Below are positions 7,637-16,075 of a DNA stretch of 64,000 bases, piece after piece (the stretch's first letter is position 1; every line of letters begins with the position of its first letter). The notes beneath the pieces were generated by a model. That model ran no database searches. It saw only the letters and a program-made list of their open reading frames with translations, and was not told where the DNA came from. The translations under genes and the position numbers were made by a program. The stretch comes from Mycolicibacter heraklionensis (GTDB taxonomy: Bacteria > Actinomycetota > Actinomycetes > Mycobacteriales > Mycobacteriaceae): assembly GCA_001673575.1 (NCBI GenBank), contig LZME01000128.1, positions 48,119 to 112,118 of the forward strand. Reading direction: 5' to 3'.

Positions 7637-10200
7637 GATTCCTCCTTAGATGAGCGCACGACCGGGACGGGTAGCGGGATCTTGCGGCCGTCGCGCACGG
7701 TGAACGCGACGGTGGGGTCTTCGGCGTCGGGGGCGTTGACGAACGAGACGAATCGCGACAGCTTCTCGGGGTCGTCCAGGACGCCCTTCCACTCGTCGGT
7801 GTAGTTGTCGACGTGGCGGGCCATCTCCGCCTCGAATTCCTCTGCCAGCCCGAGGGAGTCGTCGCAGACGACCTCGCGGACGTGGTCGAGTCCACCTTCC
7901 ATCGCCTCGATCCACGGCGCGGTGCGCTGCAACCGATCTGCGGTGCGAATGTAGAACATCAGGAACCGGTCGATGTAGCGGAACACGGTCTCGGTGTCGA
8001 GGTCGCTGGCGAGCAGCTGAGCGTGCTTGGGCGACATACCGCCGTTGCCGCCGACGTAAAGGTTCCAACCGATCTCGGTCGCGATCACACCGACGTCTTT
8101 GGCGCGCGCCTCCGCACACTCGCGCGCGCAGCCCGAGACGCCCATCTTGATCTTGTGCGGCGCGCGCAGTCCGCGGTAGCGCAGCTCCAAATCGATGGCC
8201 ATCTTCACCGAGTCCTGCTGCCCGTAGCGGCACCAGTCGCTGCCCACACAGCTCTTCACCGTCCGCAACGACTTCCCGTACGCCTGACCGGATTCCATGC
8301 CGGCGTCCACCAGCTTGCGCCAGATCGCGGGTAGCTGATCCACCCGTGCACCGAACATGTCGATGCGCTGCCCGCCGGTGATCTTGGTGTAAAGGCCGAA
8401 TTCCTGGGCGATCTGGCCGATCAGGATCAGGTGCTCGGGCTTGATCTCGCCGCCGGGCACCCGCGGAACCACCGAGTAGCTGCCGTTGCGCTGAATGTTG
8501 GCCAGGAAGTGGTCATTGGTGTCCTGCAGTGCCGCCTGTTCGCCCTCAAGGATGTGGTCGGATCCGGTGGACGCCAAGATGGAGGCGACGGTGGGCTTGC
8601 AGATGTCACAGCCGTGGCCCGTGCCGAACCGCTCCAGCAGTTCGGAGAAGGTGCGGATTCCGGTGACCTGGACGATCTCGAACAGCTCCGCGCGTGACTG
8701 GGCGAAGTGTTCGCACAGCGCCTTGGACTGCTCGACTCCCTCGGCGACCAGCAACTCCTTGAGCAGCGGAATGCAGGATCCGCACGAGGTTCCCGCCTTG
8801 GTGCAGTCCTTCAGGCTCTGCACGTCGCGGCAACCTCCGGCGATCGCGTCGCACAGCTGGTCTTTGCTGACGTTGTTGCAGGAACAGATCTGCGCCGCCC
8901 CAGGCAACGCGCTGATTCCCAGTGCGCTCTTGTTGTCGCCGGAGCCGGCCGGAGCGATCAGGTCCAAGGGATCGCCGGGCAGCTCGGCGCCGACCATCGG
9001 ACGCAGCACACCGTAGGAAGATGCGTCGCCGACCAGGATCCCGCCGAGCAGGGTCTTGGCGTCGTCGGAGAGCACCAGCTTGGCGTAGGTCCGCTTCACC
9101 GGATCGTTGATGACGACCGACAGCGAGTTCTCGGTCGCCCCCATCGCGTCGCCGAAGCTGGCCACGTCGACACCGAGCAGCTTGAGCTTGGTGGACATGT
9201 CCGCCTCGCCGAATTCGGCCACACCCTCGAGCAGGCGGTCGGCGACCACCTCGGCGCTGGTGTAGCCGGGCCCGACCAATCCGTAGCAGACACCCTCGAT
9301 GGCGGCCACCTCGCCGATCGCGTACACGTCGGAATCACTGGTCCGACAGCACAAATCGGTCAACACACCGCCGCGCTCGGCGATAGCCAGGCCGGCCTCA
9401 CGAGCCAGTTCGTCGCGCGGGCGCACCCCTGCGGCGAAGATCACCAGTCCGGCCTCAATCGCGTTGCCGTCGGAGAGTTTTACCCGCAGGGTCGGTGAAC
9501 CGTATTGGTGGGTCAGTTGCTCGATGGACTCGGTACCCACGCCGACGTGCACCGCGATGCCCAGGTCCGAGATCATCCGGCTCAGCAGTACACCGCCGGC
9601 GTCGTCGAGCTGTTGCGGCATCAGCCGCGGCGCCATCTCGACGATGTGCGGTTCGATCCCCGACGCGCGCAGCGCGTTCGCGGCCTCCAACCCCAGCAGC
9701 CCGCCGCCGATCACCACTCCGGCTCGGGTGTTACCGGCTTCGAGCATGCACTCGATGTCGGCCCGGATTCCGTCCAGATCATCCAGGGTCCGGTAGACGT
9801 GGCAGCCGGGCAGATCGTGGCCCGGCACCGGGGGGACGAACGCGCGCGAGCCGGTCGCCAGCACCAGGGTGTCGTAGCCGTAACGCTGTCCATCCACGGC
9901 GAGCACAGATTTGTCGGCCAGGTCGACCTTCTCGACCCGGGTGCTCAGCAGCAGCCGCACCTGCTCGTCGTCGGCGTAGTCGTTGCCCGGCAGCGCCAGC
10001 CGGGACCGGTCCCACCCGTCGGTGTAGGAGGTCAACCCGACGCGGTCGTAGGCGGGGTCGGACTCCTCGGCAAGCACCGTGACCCGCCAGTTTCCGCCGC
10101 CCGACCGGCTGCGCAGAGCCTCCACGAAACGATGCCCCACCATGCCGTGTCCGACCACGACAAGGTCTTTCACGGCGCGGGGGGTCTCGATCGTGGTCAT
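7633..10200 (-). CDS. nirB: Nitrite reductase large subunit NirB
   Basis: An 855-residue siroheme/FAD enzyme reducing nitrite to ammonium with NAD(P)H. From the N-terminus it has an FAD/NAD(P)-binding domain (VVVGHGMVGHRFVEAL; second nucleotide site GVVIGGGLLGLEAANAL). Next comes a BFD-type [2Fe-2S] region (CSCNN near 437; CTKAGTSCGSC), a further GCDICK motif near 530, and the sulfite/nitrite reductase half-domains. The siroheme-[4Fe-4S] cysteines lie in CVGSDWC (about 650) and GVSGCARECAEA (about 687). ATG 10200 (MTTIETPRAV) is preferred over an upstream ATG at 10242, because homology begins at VVVGHG and 10242 would overlap the GlnR-like box region. Upstream are GlnR-like and CRP-like sites. 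Confidence 0.95.
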   Translation of the reverse strand: MTTIETPRAVKDLVVVGHGMVGHRFVEALRSRSGGGNWRVTVLAEESDPAYDRVGLTSYTDGWDRSRLALPGNDYADDEQVRLLLSTRVEKVDLADKSVLAVDGQRYGYDTLVLATGSRAFVPPVPGHDLPGCHVYRTLDDLDGIRADIECMLEAGNTRAGVVIGGGLLGLEAANALRASGIEPHIVEMAPRLMPQQLDDAGGVLLSRMISDLGIAVHVGVGTESIEQLTHQYGSPTLRVKLSDGNAIEAGLVIFAAGVRPRDELAREAGLAIAERGGVLTDLCCRTSDSDVYAIGEVAAIEGVCYGLVGPGYTSAEVVADRLLEGVAEFGEADMSTKLKLLGVDVASFGDAMGATENSLSVVINDPVKRTYAKLVLSDDAKTLLGGILVGDASSYGVLRPMVGAELPGDPLDLIAPAGSGDNKSALGISALPGAAQICSCNNVSKDQLCDAIAGGCRDVQSLKDCTKAGTSCGSCIPLLKELLVAEGVEQSKALCEHFAQSRAELFEIVQVTGIRTFSELLERFGTGHGCDICKPTVASILASTGSDHILEGEQAALQDTNDHFLANIQRNGSYSVVPRVPGGEIKPEHLILIGQIAQEFGLYTKITGGQRIDMFGARVDQLPAIWRKLVDAGMESGQAYGKSLRTVKSCVGSDWCRYGQQDSVKMAIDLELRYRGLRAPHKIKMGVSGCARECAEARAKDVGVIATEIGWNLYVGGNGGMSPKHAQLLASDLDTETVFRYIDRFLMFYIRTADRLQRTAPWIEAMEGGLDHVREVVCDDSLGLAEEFEAEMARHVDNYTDEWKGVLDDPEKLSRFVSFVNAPDAEDPTVAFTVRDGRKIPLPVPVVRSSKEES

Positions 10201-10219
10201 GAAAAAGAGGCTAGGAAGC

Positions 10220-10238
10220 CGATATTGCCGGAATATCG
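10220..10238. promoter_or_regulatory. Inverted repeat in the nirB promoter
   Basis: CGATATT-GCCGG-AATATCG is a perfect 7-bp inverted repeat, 20 bp upstream of the nirB start. Its AT-rich arms could supply the -10 element of the leftward promoter or an operator. No known regulator is recognised. Confidence 0.35.
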
Positions 10239-10244
10239 CCATAC

Positions 10245-10260
10245 GTTACAAGCGTGTGAC
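10245..10260 (-). promoter_or_regulatory. GlnR-type box upstream of nirB
   Basis: On the nirB strand the sequence is GTCAC-ACGCTT-GTAAC, matching the GlnR pattern GTnAC-N6-GnAAC. It sits 45-60 bp before the nirB start. Actinobacterial nirBD operons are known GlnR targets, so nitrogen-limitation control is a reasonable inference. Confidence 0.55.
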
Positions 10261-10276
10261 GGTCTGCTCACGCGGC

Positions 10277-10292
10277 TGTGAGGCCCCTCACG
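10277..10292. promoter_or_regulatory. CRP-type palindrome between nirB and hsp20
   Basis: TGTGAGGCCCCTCACG matches TGTGA-N6-TCACA except for the last base. It lies 77 bp upstream of nirB and 127 bp upstream of hsp20, so it could serve either divergent gene. A class-I-like distance to an AT-rich -10 candidate favours nirB. Confidence 0.5.
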
Positions 10293-10332
10293 ACCGCCCC
10301 TTCTGAAGTGCTCGTTCACCCACGGCGAACAC

Positions 10333-10359
10333 GGAACTTTAGCGCGGTCGACTCAAGTT
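10333..10359 (+). promoter_or_regulatory. HAIR operator within an ECF-type promoter for hsp20
   Basis: CTTTAGC-GCGGTCG-ACTCAAG (10337-10357) matches the HspR-associated inverted repeat CTTGAGT-N7-ACTCAAG, with one perfect arm and one arm with two changes. It overlaps GGAAC (10333-10337) and a downstream GTT (10357-10359), spaced roughly as a SigE/SigH-type promoter. HspR repression with stress-sigma activation is the known mode for mycobacterial acr2. Confidence 0.6.
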
Positions 10360-10418
10360 CTATCGGGTGACGGACCGGCACCAGACCGGCACGCAGCAAT
10401 CACCACAAGGAGACATCC

Positions 10419-10898
10419 ATGAGCACCCTGACTCTGTGGCAGCGTCCATTCAAGGCCCATGCAAGCCACCCCTTCAGCCCCGCCTTCGACACCGACCGTT
10501 GGGTCCGCGACTTTTTCAGCCCGGCCACGGCCAGCGACTGGCGGGCGCCCACCGCCACCGGATTCCGGCCGGCCGCTGAGATCACCAAGGACGGCGACGA
10601 CGCGGTGGTGAAGCTGGAACTGCCGGGCATCGACATCGACAAGGACGTGACGGTCGAACTCGACAGCGGTCACCTGGTGGTGCGCGGCGAACGCCGCGAT
10701 GAGCACGCCGAGACCGACGCCGACACCAACCGGACGCTGCGCGAGGTGCGCTACGGCGCGTTCCGCCGCTCGTTCGCGGTTCCGGCACACGTCACCGGCG
10801 AAGCCGTGACGGCGACGTATGACGCCGGCGTACTCACGGTCCGGGTAGCGGGCGTGTACGCGGGCACTCAGCCGCAGTCCATCGCCATCACCAAGTAA
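10419..10898 (+). CDS. hsp: Small heat-shock protein, Hsp20/alpha-crystallin (Acr2 type)
   Basis: A 159-residue ATP-independent holdase chaperone. The alpha-crystallin domain spans about residues 48-145. It contains ELPGIDIDKDVTVEL, LVVRGERRDEH and the conserved late motif ATYDAGVLTVRV (A-x-x-x-[DN]-G-V-L). The N-terminus MSTLTLWQRPF matches the Acr2 (Rv0251c) group. ATG 10419 has AAGGAG at 10407-10412. Upstream are an HspR-type operator and an ECF-like promoter; downstream is a strong hairpin. Expected to be induced by heat and oxidative or envelope stress. Confidence 0.95.
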   Translation: MSTLTLWQRPFKAHASHPFSPAFDTDRWVRDFFSPATASDWRAPTATGFRPAAEITKDGDDAVVKLELPGIDIDKDVTVELDSGHLVVRGERRDEHAETDADTNRTLREVRYGAFRRSFAVPAHVTGEAVTATYDAGVLTVRVAGVYAGTQPQSIAITK

Positions 10899-10919
10899 GC
10901 CGCCCAGACACCGTCCGAC

Positions 10920-10959
10920 CCGAAAACCCCTGCACACGCCCGTGTGTGGGGGTTTTCGG
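10920..10959 (+). terminator. Terminator hairpin after hsp20
   Basis: CCGAAAACCCC pairs with GGGGTTTTCGG, with an inner CACAC/GTGTG extension, 21 bp after the hsp20 stop. There is no T-tract after it, as is common for mycobacterial hairpin terminators. Confidence 0.75.
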
Positions 10960-10982
10960 CGTCCAACACGTCATGCGCACAA

Positions 10983-10998
10983 CGTGATCTGTCTCACG
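10983..10998. promoter_or_regulatory. CRP-type palindrome before the Rv0250c-like/sdh1 operon
   Basis: CGTGATCTGTCTCACG contains the perfect core GTGA-N6-TCAC. A TAGCAT hexamer at 11017-11022 could be the -10, placing the palindrome centre about 39-40 bp before transcription start, near a class-II activator position. Confidence 0.5.
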
Positions 10999-11063
10999 TT
11001 CCGTTCCTCGTGTGATTAGCATCGGGTGAACGTACTGTGATCCGTACCACCCGAGGAGGTCTG

Positions 11064-11360
11064 GTGTCGAGCACTACCGAACTCGCCGAACTGCACACCC
11101 TGATTGGTGACCTGCGGCGTTGCGTGCTGGGGCTGAAGACGCGCTTCGGCGACATCCCTGGAATGCGCCGCATCGAACTGGACGCCGAGCGCATCCTCAC
11201 CGACGTTCAACTCCTCGAATCCGACGCCGGAGAAATGGACTTGGAGCGCTGGGCGGCCGAGCGGTCGCACGAGAAGATCACCATCCCTGACACCGAATAC
11301 GACAGCGAATTCTGGCGCGACGTCGACGACGAAGGCGTCGGCGGCCAAGGCAGGTACTGA
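11064..11360 (+). CDS. Small conserved protein preceding succinate dehydrogenase 1 (Rv0250c family)
   Basis: A 98-residue hydrophilic, acidic protein of unknown function. The first half looks helical (TELAELHTLIGDLRRCVLGL, ELDAERILTDVQLLESD). The C-terminus is a conserved acidic tail with IPDTEYDSEFWRDVDDEGVG. GTG 11064 is preferred to an upstream ATG at 11037 because GAGGAGG lies at 11053-11059 and the H37Rv relative is of this length. It is the first gene before sdhC, 69 bp away. An assembly or accessory role for the dehydrogenase is possible but unproven. Confidence 0.8.
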   Translation: MSSTTELAELHTLIGDLRRCVLGLKTRFGDIPGMRRIELDAERILTDVQLLESDAGEMDLERWAAERSHEKITIPDTEYDSEFWRDVDDEGVGGQGRY

Positions 11361-11429
11361 CCCACACCGGGTGCTGCTTGCGGCCAAGGGGCGCCCTCCG
11401 ACGAACTGAGCCGAAGGGAACCCCACCAG

Positions 11430-12254
11430 ATGAGCGCACCCGCCGTGAACCGTCCCGGCGTCTTCTCGGCGACTCGCGCACGGATCGCGAATCGCACGCT
11501 GCGCACCGACCGCTGGTGGCTGTCGCCGCTACGGGTGAACCTCGGACTGGACGCGTTCATCATCTACGCGACCATCCGGTCGTTCTGGGGCAGCGCCTAC
11601 TGGGTTGACAAGTACCACTACCTGACGCCGTTCTACTCGCCGTGCATCAGCGCGTCATGCGTGCCCGGCTCGAGCCACCTGGGCGTCTGGTTACCTGAGT
11701 TCCCTCGGTGGATTCCCTTGGGGGCATTGGTATTGCCCTTCCTGCTGTGTTTCCGGCTCACCTGCTACTACTACCGGAAGGCCTACTACCGTGCCTTCTG
11801 GCAGTCGCCGACGGCCTGCGCGGTCCCTGAACCCCGCGCCCACTACACCGGCGAGACCCGCTTCCCGCTGATCCTGCAGAACAGCCACCGCTACTTCTTC
11901 TATGCCGCGTTCGCGCTGGCCGCGCTCAATACCTATGACGCGTTCGCCGCGCTGCACTCCGACGACGGGCCTGGTGGGTTCGGGTTCGGCGTGGGCAACA
12001 TCGTGCTGTTCGCGAACGTGGCGATGCTCTGGGCCTATACCGGCGGCTGTCACTCCTGCCGGCACGTCTTCGGCGGTCGCCTCAACCACTTCTCCAAACA
12101 CCCGGTCCGCTACTGGTTCTGGACGAAGATCAGCTGGTTCAACGGCCGCCACCAGCAGTTCGCCTGGATCACCCTGGGCACGCTGGCGTTCACCGACCTC
12201 TACATCGCCCTGGTGTCCAGCGGCGTCATCACCGATTTCCGGTTCGTCGGCTAA
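11430..12254 (+). CDS. sdhC: Succinate dehydrogenase 1 membrane subunit
   Basis: A 274-residue integral membrane protein with about five hydrophobic segments. It anchors the SdhA/SdhB catalytic dimer and passes electrons to menaquinone. The product matches the mycobacterial Sdh1 membrane subunit (Rv0249c type). A GGCHSCRH motif at about residues 204-211 is rich in possible metal ligands. A membrane-embedded Rieske-type cluster has been described for mycobacterial Sdh1, and this motif is a plausible part of its site. Other Cys residues (CISASC near 73-78) face a loop. It is followed by sdhA 34 bp downstream. Confidence 0.88.
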   Translation: MSAPAVNRPGVFSATRARIANRTLRTDRWWLSPLRVNLGLDAFIIYATIRSFWGSAYWVDKYHYLTPFYSPCISASCVPGSSHLGVWLPEFPRWIPLGALVLPFLLCFRLTCYYYRKAYYRAFWQSPTACAVPEPRAHYTGETRFPLILQNSHRYFFYAAFALAALNTYDAFAALHSDDGPGGFGFGVGNIVLFANVAMLWAYTGGCHSCRHVFGGRLNHFSKHPVRYWFWTKISWFNGRHQQFAWITLGTLAFTDLYIALVSSGVITDFRFVG

Positions 12255-12288
12255 GTGCCGCGATCACACGAAGGGTTAGCGAGAATTC

Positions 12289-14208
12289 ATGGTTGAAGTC
12301 GAACGGCACTCCTACGACGTGGTCGTGATCGGTGCCGGGGGCGCTGGCCTGCGCGCGGTGATCGAAGCACGCGAGCAGGGCCTGAGCGTTGCGGTGGTGT
12401 GTAAGTCGCTGTTCGGCAAGGCGCACACCGTGATGGCCGAGGGGGGTTGCGCGGCGTCGATGGGCAACGTCAACTCCAAGGACAACTGGCAGGTGCACTT
12501 CCGCGACACCATGCGCGGCGGGAAGTTCCTCAACAACTGGCGGATGGCCGAGTTGCACGCCCGGGAAGCCCCCGAGCGAGTCTGGGAGCTGGAGACCTAC
12601 GGTGCGCTGTTCGACCGCACCCCCGACGGAAGAATCAACCAGCGCAACTTCGGCGGCCACACCTATCCGCGGTTGGCCCACGTCGGTGACCGCACCGGCC
12701 TGGAGTTGATCCGCACCATGCAGCAGAAAGTGGTCTCGCTGCAGCAGGACGACTATGCCGAGTTCGGCGACTACGAGGCCCGGATCAAGATATTCCACGA
12801 GTGCACAATCACCGAACTGCTCAAAGACGAAACGACCGGGGCTATTTCGGGCGCGTTCGGCTACTGGCGTGAAAGCGGCAACTTCGTGTTGTTCGAAGCG
12901 CCGGCCGTGGTGCTGGCCACCGGCGGCATCGGCAAGTCGTTCAAGGTGACGTCGAACTCCTGGGAGTACACCGGCGACGGCCACGCGCTGGCGCTGCGAG
13001 CCGGCGCGACGCTGATCAACATGGAGTTCGTCCAGTTCCACCCGACCGGGATGGTGTGGCCGCCCAGCGTGAAGGGGATCCTGGTCACCGAGGGTGTCCG
13101 CGGCGACGGCGGAGTGCTCAAGAACTCCGACGGAACCCGGTTCATGTTCGACTACATCCCGCCGGTGTTCAAGGGTCAGTACGCCGAGACCGAGCAAGAG
13201 GCCGATCAATGGCTCAAGGACAACGACTCGGCCCGCCGCACCCCGGATCTGCTGCCCCGTGATGAGGTGGCCCGCGCCATCAACTCCGAGGTCAAGGCAG
13301 GACGCGGGTCGCCGCACGGCGGGGTGTTCCTCGACATCGCCTCTCGGCTGACACCCGAGGAGATCAAGCGCCGGCTGCCGTCGATGTACCACCAGTTCAT
13401 GCAGCTTGCCGAGGTCGACATCACCAAGGACGCAATGGAAGTCGGCCCCACCTGCCACTACGTGATGGGTGGCATCGAAGTCGACCCGGACACCGGCGCG
13501 GCAGCGGTACCCGGGCTGTTCGCCGCTGGCGAATGCTCCGGCGGGATGCACGGTTCCAACCGGCTGGGCGGCAACTCCCTGTCGGACCTGCTGGTGTTCG
13601 GCCGTCGCGCCGGTTTGGGCGCGGCGCAGTACGTACAGGGGCTGAACACTCGACCCGCGGTGACGCCGGCAGCGCTGGAGGCCGCAGCCGAGCTGGCACT
13701 GGCGCCGTTTAACGGTCCGGCCGGCGGCGGCACACCGGAGAACCCCTACACCCTGCACTCCGAGTTGCAACAGTCGATGAACGACCTGGTCGGCATCATC
13801 CGCAATGCCGGCGAGCTGGAGCAGGCCCTGGTGCGCCTCGAGGAATTCAAGGCCCGGTTCGCGGCGGTCACCGTCGAGGGCGGACGGCACTACAACCCGG
13901 GATGGCATCTGGCCGTCGACCTGCGCAACATGCTGCTGGTCAGCGAATGCGTGGCCAAAGCCGCGCTGCAACGCACCGAGAGCCGCGGCGGGCACACTCG
14001 CGACGATCACCCGGGGATGGATGCCAATTGGCGCAAGACCCTGCTGGTCTGCCGAGTCGCGGACAGTAGCGCGGTTCCCGACATCACGATCACCCCGGAG
14101 CCTCAGACCGGGATGCGCGAGGACCTGCTGGAGCTGTTCGAGATCTCCGAACTCGAGAAGTACTACACCGACCAAGAGCTGGCGCAACATCCGGGACGGA
14201 GAGCGTAA
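12289..14208 (+). CDS. sdhA: Succinate dehydrogenase 1 flavoprotein subunit
   Basis: A 639-residue FAD subunit oxidising succinate to fumarate at the membrane's inner face. The Rossmann motif VIGAGGAGLRAVIEA is near the N-terminus. HTVMAEGG has His46 at the usual covalent-FAD position. EFVQFHPTG and HGSNRLGGNSLSDLLVFGRR (about 420-440) are substrate/FAD motifs of the family. ATG 12289 follows a short gap after sdhC, and the TAA overlaps the sdhB ATG by one base. The length fits the Sdh1-type flavoprotein (Rv0248c). Confidence 0.95.
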   Translation: MVEVERHSYDVVVIGAGGAGLRAVIEAREQGLSVAVVCKSLFGKAHTVMAEGGCAASMGNVNSKDNWQVHFRDTMRGGKFLNNWRMAELHAREAPERVWELETYGALFDRTPDGRINQRNFGGHTYPRLAHVGDRTGLELIRTMQQKVVSLQQDDYAEFGDYEARIKIFHECTITELLKDETTGAISGAFGYWRESGNFVLFEAPAVVLATGGIGKSFKVTSNSWEYTGDGHALALRAGATLINMEFVQFHPTGMVWPPSVKGILVTEGVRGDGGVLKNSDGTRFMFDYIPPVFKGQYAETEQEADQWLKDNDSARRTPDLLPRDEVARAINSEVKAGRGSPHGGVFLDIASRLTPEEIKRRLPSMYHQFMQLAEVDITKDAMEVGPTCHYVMGGIEVDPDTGAAAVPGLFAAGECSGGMHGSNRLGGNSLSDLLVFGRRAGLGAAQYVQGLNTRPAVTPAALEAAAELALAPFNGPAGGGTPENPYTLHSELQQSMNDLVGIIRNAGELEQALVRLEEFKARFAAVTVEGGRHYNPGWHLAVDLRNMLLVSECVAKAALQRTESRGGHTRDDHPGMDANWRKTLLVCRVADSSAVPDITITPEPQTGMREDLLELFEISELEKYYTDQELAQHPGRRA

Positions 14209-14963
14209 TGACACACAACGCCCACCTGCGAGTCTGGCGTGGTGACGTTGACGGCGGTGGACTTGAAGACTTCGAGGTCGAGGTCAACGAGGGCGAGGTG
14301 GTGCTCGACGTCATCCATCGCCTGCAGGCCACCCAGACCCCGGATCTGGCGGTGCGCTGGAACTGCAAGGCCGGCAAGTGCGGATCGTGTTCGGCGGAGA
14401 TCAACGGATTTCCGCGACTGATGTGTATGACGCGGATGTCGATGTTCGACCCGGCCGAAACGATCACCGTGACCCCGGTGCGGACCTTCCCGGTGGTTCG
14501 CGACCTGGTCACCGATGTCTCGTTCAACTACGAAAAGGCCCGCGAGATGCCGGCTTTCAAGCCGCCGGCGGATCTCAAGCCCGGCGAGTATCGGATGCAG
14601 CAGGTCGATGTGGAGCGCTCCCAGGAGTTCCGCAAGTGCATCGAATGCTTCCTGTGCCAGAACGTCTGCCACGTCATCCGGGACCACGAGGAGAACAAGC
14701 CACGGTTCTCCGGGCCGCGGATGTTCATCCGGCTCGCGGAGTTGGACATGCACCCACTGGACGCCGCCGACCGGCGTGACTTCGCCCAGGACGACGCCGG
14801 TCTCGGACTGTGCAACATCACCAAGTGCTGCACCGAAGTCTGCCCGGAGCACATCACGATCACCGACAACGCCATCATCCCGATGAAAGAACGGGTGGTC
14901 GGGAACCGCTACGACCCGGTCGTCTGGCTCGGTCGAAAGATCTTCCGCCGCAAGGCCGACTGA
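14208..14963 (+). CDS. sdhB: Succinate dehydrogenase 1 iron-sulfur subunit
   Basis: A 251-residue electron-transfer subunit carrying three cluster sites. The N-terminal [2Fe-2S] ferredoxin motif is CKAGKCGSC (from about 52) with a later Cys in PRLMC. A [4Fe-4S] site is in CIECFLCQNVC (about 144). A [3Fe-4S] site is in CNITKCCTEVCPEH (about 202). It passes electrons from FAD in SdhA to the membrane subunit. It overlaps sdhA by one base (TAATG) and is the last gene of the operon; the next gene converges 2 bp away. Confidence 0.95.
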   Translation: MTHNAHLRVWRGDVDGGGLEDFEVEVNEGEVVLDVIHRLQATQTPDLAVRWNCKAGKCGSCSAEINGFPRLMCMTRMSMFDPAETITVTPVRTFPVVRDLVTDVSFNYEKAREMPAFKPPADLKPGEYRMQQVDVERSQEFRKCIECFLCQNVCHVIRDHEENKPRFSGPRMFIRLAELDMHPLDAADRRDFAQDDAGLGLCNITKCCTEVCPEHITITDNAIIPMKERVVGNRYDPVVWLGRKIFRRKAD

Positions 14964-14965
14964 CG

Positions 14966-15835
14966 CTAGGTTCCCAAGAACGTCATCGGGTCGTGCAACA
15001 CCCGGGTGCCGTCATGCAGGCCGTCCAGGGTCGCCATGTCGGCCTCGGACAACTCGAACTCGAACACGTCCAGGTTCGCCGCAACCCGCTCCGGGTTCCC
15101 GGACCGTGAGACCACCGCGTTGCCACACTGCAGATTCCACCGGATCAAGATCTGCGCCGGTGTTCGCCCGTGGGCGCTCGCCAGCGCAGTCACCGCGGGG
15201 TCATCGAGCAGCCGTCCCACGCCCAGCGGACTGTAGGACTGGGTAACGATGTCCCGGTTGGCATTGACGTCGCGGAGTTCGGCCTGGTTCAGCCGGGGAT
15301 GTAGTTCGATCTGGTTGATCGCCGGAGTCACACCCGTCTCGTCGATCACCTCGGTCAGGTGTTCCTCGGTGAAGTTGCATACCCCGACCGACTGCACCAA
15401 GCCGGCGTCACGGGCCTCGATCATCGCTTGGAAGCTCTCGACGTATTTGCCCAGTTGCGGCGCCGGCCAATGGATGAGGTACATGTCGATGTAGTCCAAC
15501 CCGAGCTGTTCCAGGCTGCGTTCGCAGGCCTTCTTGGCAGCCGAGTAGCCCTGATTGGATGTGCCCAGCTTGGTGCTGACAAACAACTCCGAACGCGGCA
15601 CACCCGAAGCCTCGATCGCCCGTCCCACTACGGCTTCGTTGCCGTAAGACGCGGCGGTGTCGATTAGCCGGCAACCGCTTTCCAGGGCTGCCAGCACCGA
15701 TGCCTCCGTCTGCTCGTCGGACAGTTTGGCGACTCCCAGACCCAGCACGGGCATGGCCACCTCGTCATTGAGGGCCACCTGGGGAATCGACATGGAAGTA
15801 GCTGCGGCGGATTCCAACTCGAATGAAATCGTCAT
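14966..15835 (-). CDS. Aldo/keto reductase, 2,5-diketo-gluconate reductase-like
   Basis: A 289-residue (beta/alpha)8-barrel NADPH-dependent carbonyl reductase. The catalytic tetrad is visible as Asp59 (LIDTA), Tyr64 (SYGNE), Lys89 (VSTKLG) and His122 (LIHWP). [13 protein letters not shown] near the C-terminus matches the coenzyme 2'-phosphate loop, where RSxxPERIxxN is typical. It resembles mycobacterial Rv2971, so its place beside sdh1 is not the H37Rv order. ATG 15835 lacks a clear ribosome site; ATG 15793 (MSIPQVAL) is a plausible alternative that starts closer to the homologous region. The substrate is unknown. Confidence 0.88.
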   Translation of the reverse strand: MTISFELESAAATSMSIPQVALNDEVAMPVLGLGVAKLSDEQTEASVLAALESGCRLIDTAASYGNEAVVGRAIEASGVPRSELFVSTKLGTSNQGYSAAKKACERSLEQLGLDYIDMYLIHWPAPQLGKYVESFQAMIEARDAGLVQSVGVCNFTEEHLTEVIDETGVTPAINQIELHPRLNQAELRDVNANRDIVTQSYSPLGVGRLLDDPAVTALASAHGRTPAQILIRWNLQCGNAVVSRSGNPERVAANLDVFEFELSEADMATLDGLHDGTRVLHDPMTFLGT

Positions 15836-16039
15836 ATCTTCGACCTACACGCTCCGTTACGTTGCCATCACTAGTTACGTGTCAATAAGCCGGGAAACCA
15901 GCTGCTAATAGCCAGTTTTCATCTACCTGGCGATTGCCGCGCCGATGCGGCCGCGGAAGCTTCAGCGCTTCTGCACGTCCCGTTCTACCGACGCGGCTGA
16001 ATGGTGGTCAACAAGTGATAGGCAATAAACCGGCCGCGA

Positions 16040-16055
16040 AGTGAACTCGCTCACC
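16040..16055. promoter_or_regulatory. CRP-type core palindrome beyond the suhB stop
   Basis: AGTGAACTCGCTCACC has the perfect core GTGA-N6-TCAC. It lies 205 bp upstream of the aldo/keto reductase start and just after the suhB stop. If functional it would act on the leftward aldo/keto reductase gene. Confidence 0.35.
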
Positions 16056-16075
16056 AGGCTCCTCGCATGACCCGG

